Shown here piece after piece: positions 11,192 through 21,030 of a DNA stretch of 64,000 nucleotides. Position 1 is the stretch's first letter. Each line of letters opens with the position of its first letter. The stretch covers positions 868,001 through 932,000 of the forward strand of contig CAWUHX010000028.1 of NCBI GenBank assembly GCA_963922205.1, given 5' to 3'. Source of the DNA: Romanomermis culicivorax (lineage: Eukaryota > Nematoda > Enoplea > Mermithida > Mermithidae). A program made the translations under genes and the position numbers. The notes beneath the pieces were generated by a model. The model was not told where the DNA came from. It saw nothing but the letters and a program-made list of their open reading frames with translations, and did no database searches.

Positions 11192-11451
11192 TATAGTCTG
11201 TTTTTCTTGAAATGCTTCTAAATAATGAAAGTGGAAAGCAAGTAGTATTCCACCTCCATTATTTCCACGATTTGCTGATGAACAACGTATCATTCCGGAC
11301 TGAAAATTTGTGAGCATACTATCGTAACCTGTAACAATTTTTCGAGTAAAAGGTTTTACAGTAAGAGCTCTATGTAAACGATTTTGGCGACACTTACTGA
11401 TTTGTATCACATTTCTATTTGGAAGCATTTTATAAAAAAAAACAGACTATA
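11192..11451. mobile_element. Family A short MITE
   Basis: TATAGTCTGTTTTTCTTG at the left and AAAAAAAACAGACTATA at the right form near-perfect inverted ends, followed inward by AAATGCTTC and GAAGCATTT. The copy at 17923-18173 shares the interior word AATGAAAGTGGAAAGCAAG exactly. Confidence 0.85.
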
Positions 11452-12798
11452 ATTTTGAATTCCCTGATTTTCAGTAACTTTGTACAGACCTCTATTATTA
11501 TTGTCTCATTATTCGCTTAAAATATTTGGATTCGTTTTATTTTTTCATTTTAAATCATTTTTGTCGCGCAAAAAATTCATTAAAACTGCACAAATCTGTA
11601 TTTTATTGTAATTTTCTGAAATGTGATTTTTGTACTCCGTGTATTTATGTATCGAATAGCCTACCTAAAAATGTTATTACTCTTCAAGATTATAGTGCTG
11701 CAACGTTTTTTTATTTTTCAGGTATTTAAAAGTTCTTTAAAATTCTTCATACGAACCTTTAGCTTCATATGAACACATTTCATGAAAAATAAAGTCAGGA
11801 GCTCATTATTTAGAAATTCTCTAGAAAGAATTTGATTTTTTAAATGCAAAAATGATGCTAAATATGCAAGCAGTTATTTTGAAATAAGTCAAGAAAGTGG
11901 TTTCATCGCCCACTTCTTCAGAAGAGCAATATCCGGTATTGAAAAACTCCACTCGTCATGTCATACTGTATTCCATTTTTTCCGAACGTGCCTTAGAAAT
12001 GCTCAAGCAAGTAAAAAACAATCTGCGTGTGCGGTCGCTTTTTTTTGTTCGATTGACTATATCAGTTAGGACTACACGTTGGAAAAATGAAATTTTGACT
12101 TATGGTGCACGGTCATACCCTGCATACGGATTTTTTTGGATATGTTTGCATTTCGAAGCCCATTTTCAAACGAATGAACTATAGCCATCCTCATCATCCA
12201 GCCGCGGCTAGCAATCTTATTGATTCATGACGTCATAACATGAAGCTTGCTCAGCTTATACACTTTATAGCCACATTGCAGACAACTGAATGATGGCAAA
12301 GGAGTCGGACTACTGGTTGGTGGTTATGGATTGGATATTGAATATAGGCCAAATGCATTATATGCAAATAACACATGGACACAATGCTTCTCAATGCTAG
12401 CTTGTATGACATTGAAGTTGAAGTGGGAGTGCCGTGGTAAGCCAATTGCGCAAGGTCTAGCATTCCTCGAATGTGACTAATCGCGACAGTACCGGTTCTT
12501 TCTATTTGCATAGTCGCCCCCAGTTGTATTAACCGGTTATCAAAAATTCGTAGGATACTTTGAAAAACTTCAACAATATAAAATAATGCATCATCCAGAT
12601 TTTTCGTTTGCAGGGCGAACTTTAATTGAGCATTTTTCGACGTTATTGTATTTTTACTGTATTTATTGTATAGTTTGATACCTTTTGTTGACTATTATAC
12701 GGCCTAAGGAGGCACCGAGGCGTACTTTGATGTCGAGCAAAGTGAAATTTATCACGCGTTCTATTTACGTACATTTTCATCGTGATCTAGTCTTTCAG

Positions 12799-12909
12799 AT
12801 CGAATCAAAATCCGATCATATGTTACATAAGGCGGCGGCGAATGGGCATTTAGAATCGTTGAAAAATATTTTAGACAGCGGTCGAGTGCATGTCGACTGC
12901 GCTGATGAG
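12799..12909 (+). CDS. ANKRD29: ANKRD29-like exon 1 (first repeat)
   Basis: Encodes LHKAAANGHLESLKNILD and SGRVHVDCADE, with donor GTTAGC. The upstream border is either acceptor TTTCAG at 12798 or a continuous start from ATG 12730. Confidence 0.75.
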
Positions 12910-15900
12910 GTTAGCAAAAGTTGAGAAGTGATATTAGTAGTTCATAGGAGCAATAGAGAATAGCGAGAGGTAAACCTAAGATTTGTATCATTGATTATGA
13001 CCATGTAAATATCACGAAAGATGTATAGCTCGGTCAAAATGTGGCAGCCTTTGATCTTGAAAATTAATCCCAAAAAGACATCGAAATAAATTGAAGCATG
13101 TTCAGTAAATGGAATGCTTGTTCTAATGATTGATTCGATCATTCTCATTGATTCCAACCAACTCAACTAACTTTTGAAAATGCTTGGATAAGAAATTCTA
13201 CACTAAAAGCTTCTTGTGAACGATTCCGAAGACAATACTTTTTTTTTAAATTTACTCGTTCAAGCACTTTAAAAAATAAAATTTGCGAAATTTCAGCCGA
13301 CATTTGTAATCAGACCTAAAAATCCGACCTTCCTATATAAAATTTTCGCCATAAGGTCTGAAGTATATCGCACTTTTTTAGAACAAACAATCTAAAACAG
13401 AGAAAAGCGATACATCGAAAATCTTTTTACACCACTGGTAAGCTAGAAGAGCCAAACTCAGTGATATCCATTAATTTTGAAACGATGCATACCCAGCCTC
13501 ATTAGAATTTACCAAATCAATTTTTGTAGTCCTGACATGATTCAAAAAGAAAGTCATTAAGAAGTTTGCATCACGAGGTAAAAATTTAAAAATAATAGTG
13601 TTAATGAGTCTTCTTTAATTTTCAACAGAGTATAGGTCCCTAACTCTGACACTGAAATGAGCATCGGGATTTCACCTATATCTAATCTCAGAAAACCGAA
13701 ATACATCGTGAAAAAAGTATTCGATAGGATTGCTGATATGCAAAAGGATTCTGATCTTGCATCGTATTCGTACAATATGCTTCATAGTTCATCGATTTGT
13801 AAGCTTTGCATCTCACAAGGTATCAGAGACAAACATTTCTGCCTGTGGAAATTATCTATTGCGTGTTTTGACCCATTAGACACTTGACCGAGTTCCATTG
13901 CAGATTTTAATGTAAATAAGGCATAGGAATTGTATATCGAATTTACTGTAACTATTAGTATTTCAAAATTTACACCTTGAGATGTCCTCATGAATTTTTC
14001 GAAAGCGAAAACGTCTCCTCGCCCCGCAATTTTTCTAAACTTCGGTTTGAAGACTTTAGACGCAAACTGACTTTTAAATACATACTGCAAACCTATGAAT
14101 CGATAGTGAACTTCAGATGAGAAAATCTGTTGCAATCGCTTCCTGTATTTTGTAATTCTTGCTGAAATAGATTTATTCGCCACTTGTAATGGATATTTCG
14201 ACAAGGTTAACAAACCATCCACATAATGATGGCCATGCTTGATGACGACAGATTCTAGAAGCTGTTTCTTGTTCGGGTTAATAATATATCTGACTAATAA
14301 TCTGTTTGTCCCAAATTGCATACATTCAGTTGAATCTTATGCATCAATTATATACTAAAAAAGGTAACTGTATTTACGGCCAATTGTGCAGGCTTCAAAC
14401 TCATTTTTGCCTTCAGGAAGGTACAACTGCCCTTATGTTAGCCTGCTCAAATGGTCATCTGGAATGTGCCAAACTACTGATCGAAGAAGGGGCCGATGTC
14501 TGCGCTCAAAGACAAGTAATCACGTATTCTGAAGATAGGACTGGAAGAGAAGGTAGAGGAGTGTAGAGTAAAAACCTACATAAAACATAAATTGGTGCTT
14601 GGAAATGTAAGTTATTACAATCATCAGTCTAATGGGATGACCTGAATCTACTTTCGGACATCATTTTTATGGCAAAGCTCAGGTTTTATTTGTAGGAGTG
14701 TCGGAATCGCTATTTTTTACTACTTCCGGTTTTTTGTAATATATGTACAGTAAAAAAGATTCTTGGTGGCCGAAACATTGTTGATATTGTAACATGCCAA
14801 AAGTAAAAGTCGGTCGTTTTGACCTTTTAGTTCAAAATCAAATTCGTTTACCTGAGTTTTACTCGAGAAATTTTGACCATTCAATGAGTTTGTTGGAGGA
14901 AATTTTCAATTGTTCTGTTTACCATTCATGAACAAGAAATTTTCTTCATTCATAACAGTAATAAGCTTTACTGTAGCTTACTTAACTTAAAATGATAGAT
15001 GCGTCGAAAACCAAAAAAGTAGGTTCAATTTGATACGCAATTTTTGCTTAGTAGAAAACTTCATACTATGGAAAAAGGCTAAATTTTTTCGCGAGAATGG
15101 GAAAGGCCAAAATCATTGAAAACACATCACAATTATTTATTGCCAATTTGGGCAGAACTGCGTCGATATTTGAATGCTACTCGAAAAATTGTGACCACTT
15201 GACCATGTTATTGAAGGTAATTTTTTGCTGTCGTATTTGTCTCACTCGCTGACGAAAAAAATTCTTTCATTGATTAAAGTAATAAACTTATTAGCTTTTT
15301 TCTGCATTGAACTTTTCTGTCAAGGAATCACTTGCATCGACCATTTCAAAATGAATGGAGTACAATTTATTCGTTTTGAACTTACCTTTATGTTATCGCC
15401 GCATCGATCGTTTTAAAATTAATGTAGTACATTGCGCATGGTGTTAAATATCTTTTCTGGCATCAGTATAATTTTTATTTTGAAAATTAGCAAACGTTGA
15501 CCTATTGAAAGCATCGATTTTAATCTTTAAAAACTTCAATCGCGTAATTAAATTATCTCTTCTTAGACAGGTACCCACGCCTTGGGCTTCGCCGCTCAAA
15601 ATGGGAATTTGAATATTTTAGATCTGCTGCTCAGCTCAGGGGCTAAAGTTGATCAGCAAAATAAAGTACGAGTATGTCATGTTGTCATAGCTTTTGGAGA
15701 TAAAATTTACTACAATTTTCCCAGGATGGTGGCACTGCTTTATTCGTTGCAGCTCAATGCGGCAAATTGATGGCCGTTCAATTTTTGGCCAAAAATGGCG
15801 CCGACGTGGACTGTGCAATGAAGGTACACATATTTTTGGCCTACTGATGTTAGTTACTATAGTCTGTCCATTTTCAAATGAGCCTTGGAAAGTAAAATAA

Positions 15901-18900
15901 TCTGTAGAAACCAGTGAGCATACAATAAACCTGCATCGAAGGCCGAATTTTTTTCTCTATTTGTTGGTCTAAAGCCCTATTCAGAAGTGAAAAATCGTAG
16001 GATTTTTTTCGCCGACAAATCGGCGACAGTCGGCGATTCTGATGAATGAATAGAATAAATAGGCAATTTGCAGAAAACCCAATTCAGAAGTGAAAAAATT
16101 CTATAGTTTGTTTTTTACTAAATGCTTTTAAATTGAAAAAAGACAAACATTAAATATGTTGTCAAAATCGTGTGCACAAAGCTTTCACAGTTAGATATTT
16201 AATCAAAAAAATTTTAAAGGTTGATTGCATAAGCTCACAAATTTTCAGTCTTACATGACGAATGGCTTAGCATAAATTTGTAAAAATCTAAAATAGTGTA
16301 CTTGCTTTCCATCGTTATAATTTGGAAGCATTTCGAGAAAAACAAACAAAAAGATTTTTGTCGCCAACAATCGGCGACTGCACTTCTGAATTGGGCTTAA
16401 CTGTTACTATCAACTCGAGAAAAAAGGTATCCGTGTACGCTGGTTGTTTACTATTTGCATGAACAAGGCTCATTTGGAAATAATAGACTATAGACACCCA
16501 ATATGATTGTTTTTATTTCTAGTTATAGCTCTCGATGTCAGTCCCATTTTTCATTGTCGGCTAATAGAAAATCCCCTAAACAATAAAGTGCACTAACATG
16601 ATTCGGTAACTTTTTTGTTCATGAATAAACCTTAGCATTGTGGTGCACATATAAGGTTCGCATCTAACAGTCTCAAGTTGAGAATGTTCAAAAAATCATA
16701 CTCCAACCTCGAGTAATGATTTTTCCCAAAAATTTTTCGGAATTTAACAAACAGAATTCTAATGTGTGATTCTTAACGTCAATATTCAGGATGGAGCTAC
16801 AGCACTTTTTGTCGCAGCTCAAAACGGCCATTTACCGGTTGTTCGTTTTTTATTGTCGAAAAACGCTTGCGTAAACAAACCACGTCAAGTAAGGAAATAT
16901 GGAAAATGAACATGAATGCGATAAAGTTCACGTGGGGATGGAATGATGTTGGATAACTATACTCCGAATATCTGGGCAAAAGAAAGGTTTTCTGTGTAGG
17001 AAAGAAAGCAATTCTGTACGAAAAGTAGTTAGACAACCAATGAATAGCCTCAAATACTGCCGCACCACTCGTATCTTTCACAAAATGATTGATTTTGCTT
17101 GTACAGTGACTTTACTATTGTGTAAAAAATAACTGATTCATTATGTACTGTGACAGTTGAACTATAAAAATAGTTTGGACATGCTAAAAATCTTGCACAA
17201 CTTTGTTATGTCCCGTTTTTGGAATTTTCAAATAAGATTCGAAAATTCGCTTTTTCAGGATGGAGCTACACCCTTGTGGATCGCTAGTCAAATGGGACAT
17301 ACTGCTGCCATCAAGGAATTACTGAACAACGGTGCCAACGTCAATTCCGCTAGGGAAGTGAGTTACCTGGAATAGTTGCCCTCAGGCATATTTGATTCTG
17401 TCTATGTTGATCTTGTGTAGGGAAAATGGCAGTGTCCTGAAAGGGTACTTAGTAGGTCGTTGATTGCCGAAAACTTTATGTTATCGAAAAAATGGGACTG
17501 TGACTTTTTGTCTTAAAAGTGTAGTAAATAATCCACAATAATCCAAATGAGTCACGGAAACAAAAAATATTCGTGCAAATAACAAACATCCTGATAACGC
17601 GCCCGTTTTTTGCTCAGATATACTGTTGCAGTCTGGGGCTGGTTGCAATAAACGAGATGATTGCGAGCTCGAGATAATCGCAAACTTTTTCTAGTTTTGT
17701 GTGCAAAAAAGTTCGCGATTATCTCGAGCTCGGGATCATCCTGTTTATTGCAGCCGGCCCCCGGACTACAACTTGGAAAAAGAAAATATTGGCTTGTGAC
17801 GTATGTTCAAACCTATTCAAGGATTTATTTGTATTTTTTTGCATTCTGAAGCTCATTCGAAAATGAATAGAAGATTAAAAAATTTAAGTTAAAAATTACA
17901 TGAAAACTTGTATTTGTGGCGCTATTATCTGTTTTTCTAGAAATGCTTCTAAATAATGAAAGTGGAAAGCAAGTAGTATTCCAGATTTTCACGATTATCT
18001 GATGAATAATATATCTTATAGGACTGGAATTTTGTGAGCATACTAACCTAACCCTTTAAAAATTTTTCGAGTGAAAAATTTTTACGGTAAGAGCTATATG
18101 CAAACGATTTTGAAGACAGTACTGATTTGTGTCGCTTTTCTATTTGGAAGCATTTTATAAAAAACAGACTATAGTTGGAAATGGGCATTTCTCGTTTGAA
18201 AGAAGTCATTTCAGACCGAAAATTGAACAGTGTTTTGCTTTTCCCCATCTCTAGGAATAGGGGTCTCTATACCTAACCACGTGGCTGGCTAACCATAGGA
18301 TTTGAATATTCTGGAGGATGAGTAACTAACCTATGGTTTTTAATACCCGGTGGATTGTCCTTATGGCACACCCAACCGAAATTTACAATAACGATTCTGG
18401 CCGTATATGCGGAAACTATACTCCATTCGTTTTGAAATGATCGATGCAACGATCTCATGAAAATGAGTGTAATATGGAAAAAATAGTATACTTATTATCG
18501 TAACCAATGAAAGAATTTTTTCGTCAGTGAGCTGCAAACGCAACGAAAAATTGAGTATGAATAAAAAATCCATGTGAAGGCTATTTGCAGGCGTGATTAC
18601 AGATTTCATAGATCTGAAATTGAGACTCATTATCCAAAAGACATCCTTTGCAGGAAATCGAGACTTTTTTCTGGGTTATTATTGGTCAGAGAAACGTCTA
18701 TCTCCCATTGACTAATCGCTATACGACGTTTTCCGTTGCTTCTCAAGCTGAGAATGTTTTTCAGGACGGAGCAACCCCAATTTTCAAGGCCGCTCATAAG
18801 GGCCACGATGGTGTAGTGGATGCCCTACTCGAATCGAAGCCCGATTTATCATTGTGCAAAAACGGTGAAAGCGCCTTGCACGCTGCCTGCCTTTTCGGGC

Positions 18901-20099
18901 ATCTGAACGTTGTTCAATCTTTAGTGACAGCCGGTGCCGACCCGTTTTTAAAAAACAAAGTGAGTATCATGCTCTGTTATAGAACGGTTCAAAAGGATTT
19001 TGAAATAGAATCCCATAAGATTGATTTGGTTCTATTCCCGAAATCTGAAAGCAACTCATTTCACATATGTCTTTATGTCTGCTGGATCATATTGCGTCGT
19101 TTTGGATAGTATATATAGGAAATCGCCTGTTGATGAGACTATTGCCTGTTTTTTTTAAAATGCTTGTAACACAAAAATGCTGAAAATAAGTACGCATGCA
19201 GAAATTCGTGCCGAGATAATATCATTGTTGACTGTATGTTAGAATCGATTAACCGGCGGCGGTAAGCCGTGACTAAGCTTAAACTCAATAAACTTTTTGA
19301 AAATAATTTCCGTCCGGTGCGAGGAATGCCCACAAAAAATTTCGCACGGCTAAAAAATATGCGCTCTGCGCCGAAAAAGCTGAGCAAATGACCAACGATG
19401 CGCCGGATTTTGAGATTTCAACTTTCCAAAGCACAGCAATTGTATCACAATCTTAACTCCCAATTTTTTTCCATTAAATAAGAACCATGTACAAAAATAT
19501 TTTTTCATCTCCAATTTTTTTCCCAACAATTAAGGGTCATTTATACATGCCTTTTTCGGCGGAACGGGACGGAACGGAAAAAAATCGACACAACGTTTCT
19601 GAATGGAAGAGAAATTTTCGTTCCGTTCGGTTCGGTTGGGGGTTACCGTCGGTTATTTTCTAGAAAATTGCAGTTACCCTTTCCGATCGAAAGTGGATTT
19701 TCAGGCTGAACGTTTCAAGCTGTTGGCGATCGGTTCCGTTCCGTTCCGCCGAAAAGGGCAAGTATAAATCAGCCTTTAGCCTTCAATTCCGTCAAACTTC
19801 AATTGCCGCGTTTTTTCCCGTAATACAGTATAGTGTGCAACGCGCGCGATAATTAAACAAGCAATGTACATTTTATTTCATCTTTTCTCGGTTACAAACA
19901 CTCTAAAAGACAGACTAGTTTTTGACACTTTGACAGAATCTTTGATTGAAATTATGCACAAGGATGGATTTTTAATTTCTAGTGTGGTGAAACGCCCGAA
20001 GAACTTGCGCATCAAATCGGCTATGATGATATCGTCGATTACCTCAAGAAGTTTGAAAAGCCAGTAAAATTGATGCCCATGCATTCCACTGATTTATGA
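12799..20099 (+). CDS. ANKRD29: Ankyrin-repeat protein, ANKRD29-like (eight exons)
   Basis: Exons 12799-12909, 14417-14515, 15567-15665, 15725-15823, 16790-16888, 17259-17357, 18765-18959 and 19983-20099 join in phase 0 to about 284 residues ending at TGA. The product is almost entirely ankyrin repeats, each opening with DG(A/G)T or EGTT followed by the usual AA..GH...V..LL pattern. ANKRD29-like features are LDSGRVHVDC in the first repeat, DGATPLWIASQMGH, the two-repeat exon with KNGESALHAA and TAGADPFLKNK, and a final partial repeat GETPEELAHQIGYDDIV. Ankyrin stacks bind protein partners, and the role of ANKRD29 is poorly defined. The start is uncertain: ATG at 12820 lies inside the first exon, while an open frame runs back to ATG at 12730 without needing the TTTCAG acceptor. 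The family assignment is from memory of the vertebrate protein. Confidence 0.88.
13557..14336 (-). other. Long antisense open frame in ankyrin-gene intron 1
   Basis: On the minus strand 255 codons from 14321 to 13557 share one frame with a single internal TGA at about 13780. The longer part (179 codons) includes KHGHHYVDGLL, YRKRLQQIFSSEVHYRFIG and FRKIAGRGDVFAFEKFM. That length is unusual for AT-rich intron DNA. I recognise no domain, and there is an in-frame stop just upstream of the ATG. It could be a decayed retrocopy, a transposon-derived gene or chance. Confidence 0.3.
14417..14515 (+). CDS. ANKRD29: ANKRD29-like exon 2 (one repeat, 99 bp)
   Basis: EGTTALMLACSNGHLECAKL followed by a second helix ending GADVCAQRQ. 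Acceptor CTTCAG, donor GTAATC. Confidence 0.88.
15567..15665 (+). CDS. ANKRD29: ANKRD29-like exon 3 (one repeat, 99 bp)
   Basis: TGTHALGFAAQNGNLNILDL followed by SSGAKVDQQNK. Acceptor TCTTAG, donor GTACGA. The next intron is only 59 bp. Confidence 0.88.
15725..15823 (+). CDS. ANKRD29: ANKRD29-like exon 4 (one repeat, 99 bp)
   Basis: DGGTALFVAAQCGKLMAVQF followed by KNGADVDCAMK. Acceptor TCCCAG, donor GTACAC. The following intron holds the three-level nested transposons. Confidence 0.9.
15973..16397. mobile_element. Harbinger-like MITE nested in family B MITE
   Basis: Inverted ends AGCCCTATTCAGAAGTG and CACTTCTGAATTGGGCT (one mismatch over 17 bp) are flanked by TAA on both sides (15970-15972 and 16398-16400), as expected for PIF/Harbinger-type insertion. 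CGGCGA words recur near both ends. Confidence 0.88.
16102..16350. mobile_element. Innermost family A MITE
   Basis: TATAGTTTGTTTTTTACTAA at the left and GAGAAAAACAAACAAA at the right, with AAATGCTTTTAAATT against AATTTGGAAGCATTT just inside. It lies wholly within the Harbinger-like MITE, making a third nesting level. Confidence 0.75.
16790..16888 (+). CDS. ANKRD29: ANKRD29-like exon 5 (one repeat, 99 bp)
   Basis: DGATALFVAAQNGHLPVVRF followed by SKNACVNKPRQ. Acceptor ATTCAG, donor GTAAGG. Confidence 0.9.
17259..17357 (+). CDS. ANKRD29: ANKRD29-like exon 6 (one repeat, 99 bp)
   Basis: DGATPLWIASQMGHTAAIKE followed by NNGANVNSARE. Acceptor TTTCAG, donor GTGAGT. This is the best-conserved repeat of the family. 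Confidence 0.92.
17630..17768. repeat. Near-perfect palindrome (snapback, ~140 bp)
   Basis: Two arms of about 55 bp flank a ~25-bp loop. GGTTGCAATAAACGAGATGA pairs with TCATCCTGTTTATTGCAGCC, and CGAGCTCGAGATAATCGC with GCGATTATCTCGAGCTCG. It lies in intron 6 of the ankyrin gene. It may be a short MITE. Related CTCGAGCTGAGGATAATCTC words occur near 28.67 kb. Confidence 0.8.
17923..18173. mobile_element. Family A short MITE
   Basis: Left TATTATCTGTTTTTCTAG, right AAAAAACAGACTATA, interior AATGAAAGTGGAAAGCAAG shared with the copy at 11192-11451. It sits in ankyrin-gene intron 6. Confidence 0.8.
18765..18959 (+). CDS. ANKRD29: ANKRD29-like exon 7 (two repeats, 195 bp)
   Basis: DGATPIFKAAHKGHDGVVDA, then NGESALHAACLFGHLNVVQS, ending GADPFLKNK. 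It is the only exon carrying two repeats, and no intron separates them. Donor GTGAGT. Confidence 0.92.
19138..19918. mobile_element. Family A long MITE with nested insertion
   Basis: Second copy of the element at 2435-2986, with the same order of landmarks (AAATGCTTGTAACACAAAAA, AAGTACGCATGCAGAA, CCCGTAATACAGTATAGTGT) and ends CTATTGCCTGTTTTTT and AAAGACAGACTAG. It lies in the last intron of the ankyrin gene and is split by the element at 19533-19775. Confidence 0.85.
19533..19775. mobile_element. Harbinger-like MITE, nested, TTA duplication
   Basis: Ends AGGGTCATTTATAC and GTATAAATCAGCCT are inverted repeats with two mismatches, flanked on both sides by TTA. Subterminal GGCGGAACGGGACGGAACGG and GTTCCGTTCCGTTCCGCC are inverted GC-rich arms. 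The family A copy at 2435-2986 shows the unoccupied site at AAATAGCCTTCAAT. Confidence 0.9.
19983..20099 (+). CDS. ANKRD29: ANKRD29-like terminal exon
   Basis: CGETPEELAHQIGYDDIVDY followed by a basic tail KKFEKPVKL and MPMHSTDL, then TGA. Acceptor TTTCTAG. Confidence 0.88.
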   Translation, partial: CGETPEELAHQIGYDDIVDYLKKFEKPVKLMPMHSTDL

Positions 20100-20676
20100 C
20101 TCGACGCTTTGTTTCATTGCAATGTAATTTTAAAACGTGTTCGTTTCTGATCAGATTATGATATCATTTTTTCCACATGCATAATTATACTTCATTCGAA
20201 CCATAAGAAATACATAAAAGGAAAATAAGAATTTTTCAAAATGCATAATGATGTTAAAGATAGAGAAGATCCCACAAATGGCGCAATCGATTACGAATTT
20301 TTGAGAAAAAGACTAAAATAGTCATTAGGAATTTTTTCGAATCGAATTTTTCTAATTACTAGGTATCAAAAAGCAGGTTCTACATGAATATGCAAAAAAT
20401 GGAAACACTTTCATCGTGTGCGAATAACGCTGAGGATTCCTAAGCGCCGCTAACGAGTATAGACGGGCCTTGCTTCAAGTCATGAAAAGATCCAGTGTAA
20501 ATAGTCAGCTCCGAAATATGGGAAAACTTATCAAATTACTGTATTCATACTAAAGTTTTTTCAAATTTGGACTTTACTCTGTGGGGAAAATATGTCTCTT
20601 GTATTTTACATTTCATGTACAAGTCAATTAGTACGACGTGTCATTCAGAATTCGGCACGTTCCATTCAAATTTTTT
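20100..20676. other. Tail-to-tail intergenic gap
   Basis: A 577-bp AT-rich spacer separates the stop codons of the plus-strand ankyrin gene and the minus-strand Cys-cluster gene. AATAAA-like words occur, but no element boundary is seen. Confidence 0.5.
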
Positions 20677-21030
20677 TTACTGTGGCGGATGTTCCTGAGC
20701 GTCTTGGAAATCGCCGGCTGAGGAGTGTTTCTTGCATACATTCTTCCAATGTCTGGGTGTACATAAATAACAAAAGTCGCGGCTTTCTACAACGGGATTA
20801 TGTTTTAGACGCGGTCTAGTTCCTCGTGTCGACGGCTTTTTATAAACGTTCGCCGCCCAATTATCCGTTTCCTGAGCCGTCGCTTGACTTGTAAACAGCA
20901 TTTCCTTCGTATTGGCTTTCAATAGAGCGGCGAATTCTTTTTCGCGATTTTTAGACATCTCGGCAATTTGCTGCGGCGTATAGGAGTGTGCCCTAAGGGA
21001 ACCGCTGGAACCTTGCGGTTCTTTGGCGTC
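20677..21030 (-). CDS. Cys-cluster gene terminal exon
   Basis: After acceptor TTTTTTTAG, encodes DAKEPQGSSGSLRAHSY, TPQQIAEMSKNREKEFAALL, FCYLCTPRHWKNVCKKH and QDAQEHPPQ, then TAA. Confidence 0.78.
   Translation of the reverse strand, partial: DAKEPQGSSGSLRAHSYTPQQIAEMSKNREKEFAALLKANTKEMLFTSQATAQETDNWAANVYKKPSTRGTRPRLKHNPVVESRDFCYLCTPRHWKNVCKKHSSAGDFQDAQEHPPQ

Larger units (their letters stand above)
9454..12729. other. Gene-free interval with MITEs
   Basis: Apart from the hairpin element at 9733-10140 and MITE copies at 10725-10943 and 11192-11451, nothing here looks coding. The interval contains scattered fragments of the same MITE families, for example GCAAATCATAAACAACC near 10457. Confidence 0.5.
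15858..16493. mobile_element. Outer TA-type MITE (family B) with nested insertions
   Basis: Ends TATAGTCTGTCCATTTTCAA and GGAAATAATAGACTATA, with AATGAGCCTTGG paired to CAAGGCTCATT. It is interrupted by the element at 15973-16397. A related copy at 25498-25693 lacks that insertion and reads straight through at GTCTAATTGCTACAGTCAAC. Confidence 0.85.
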
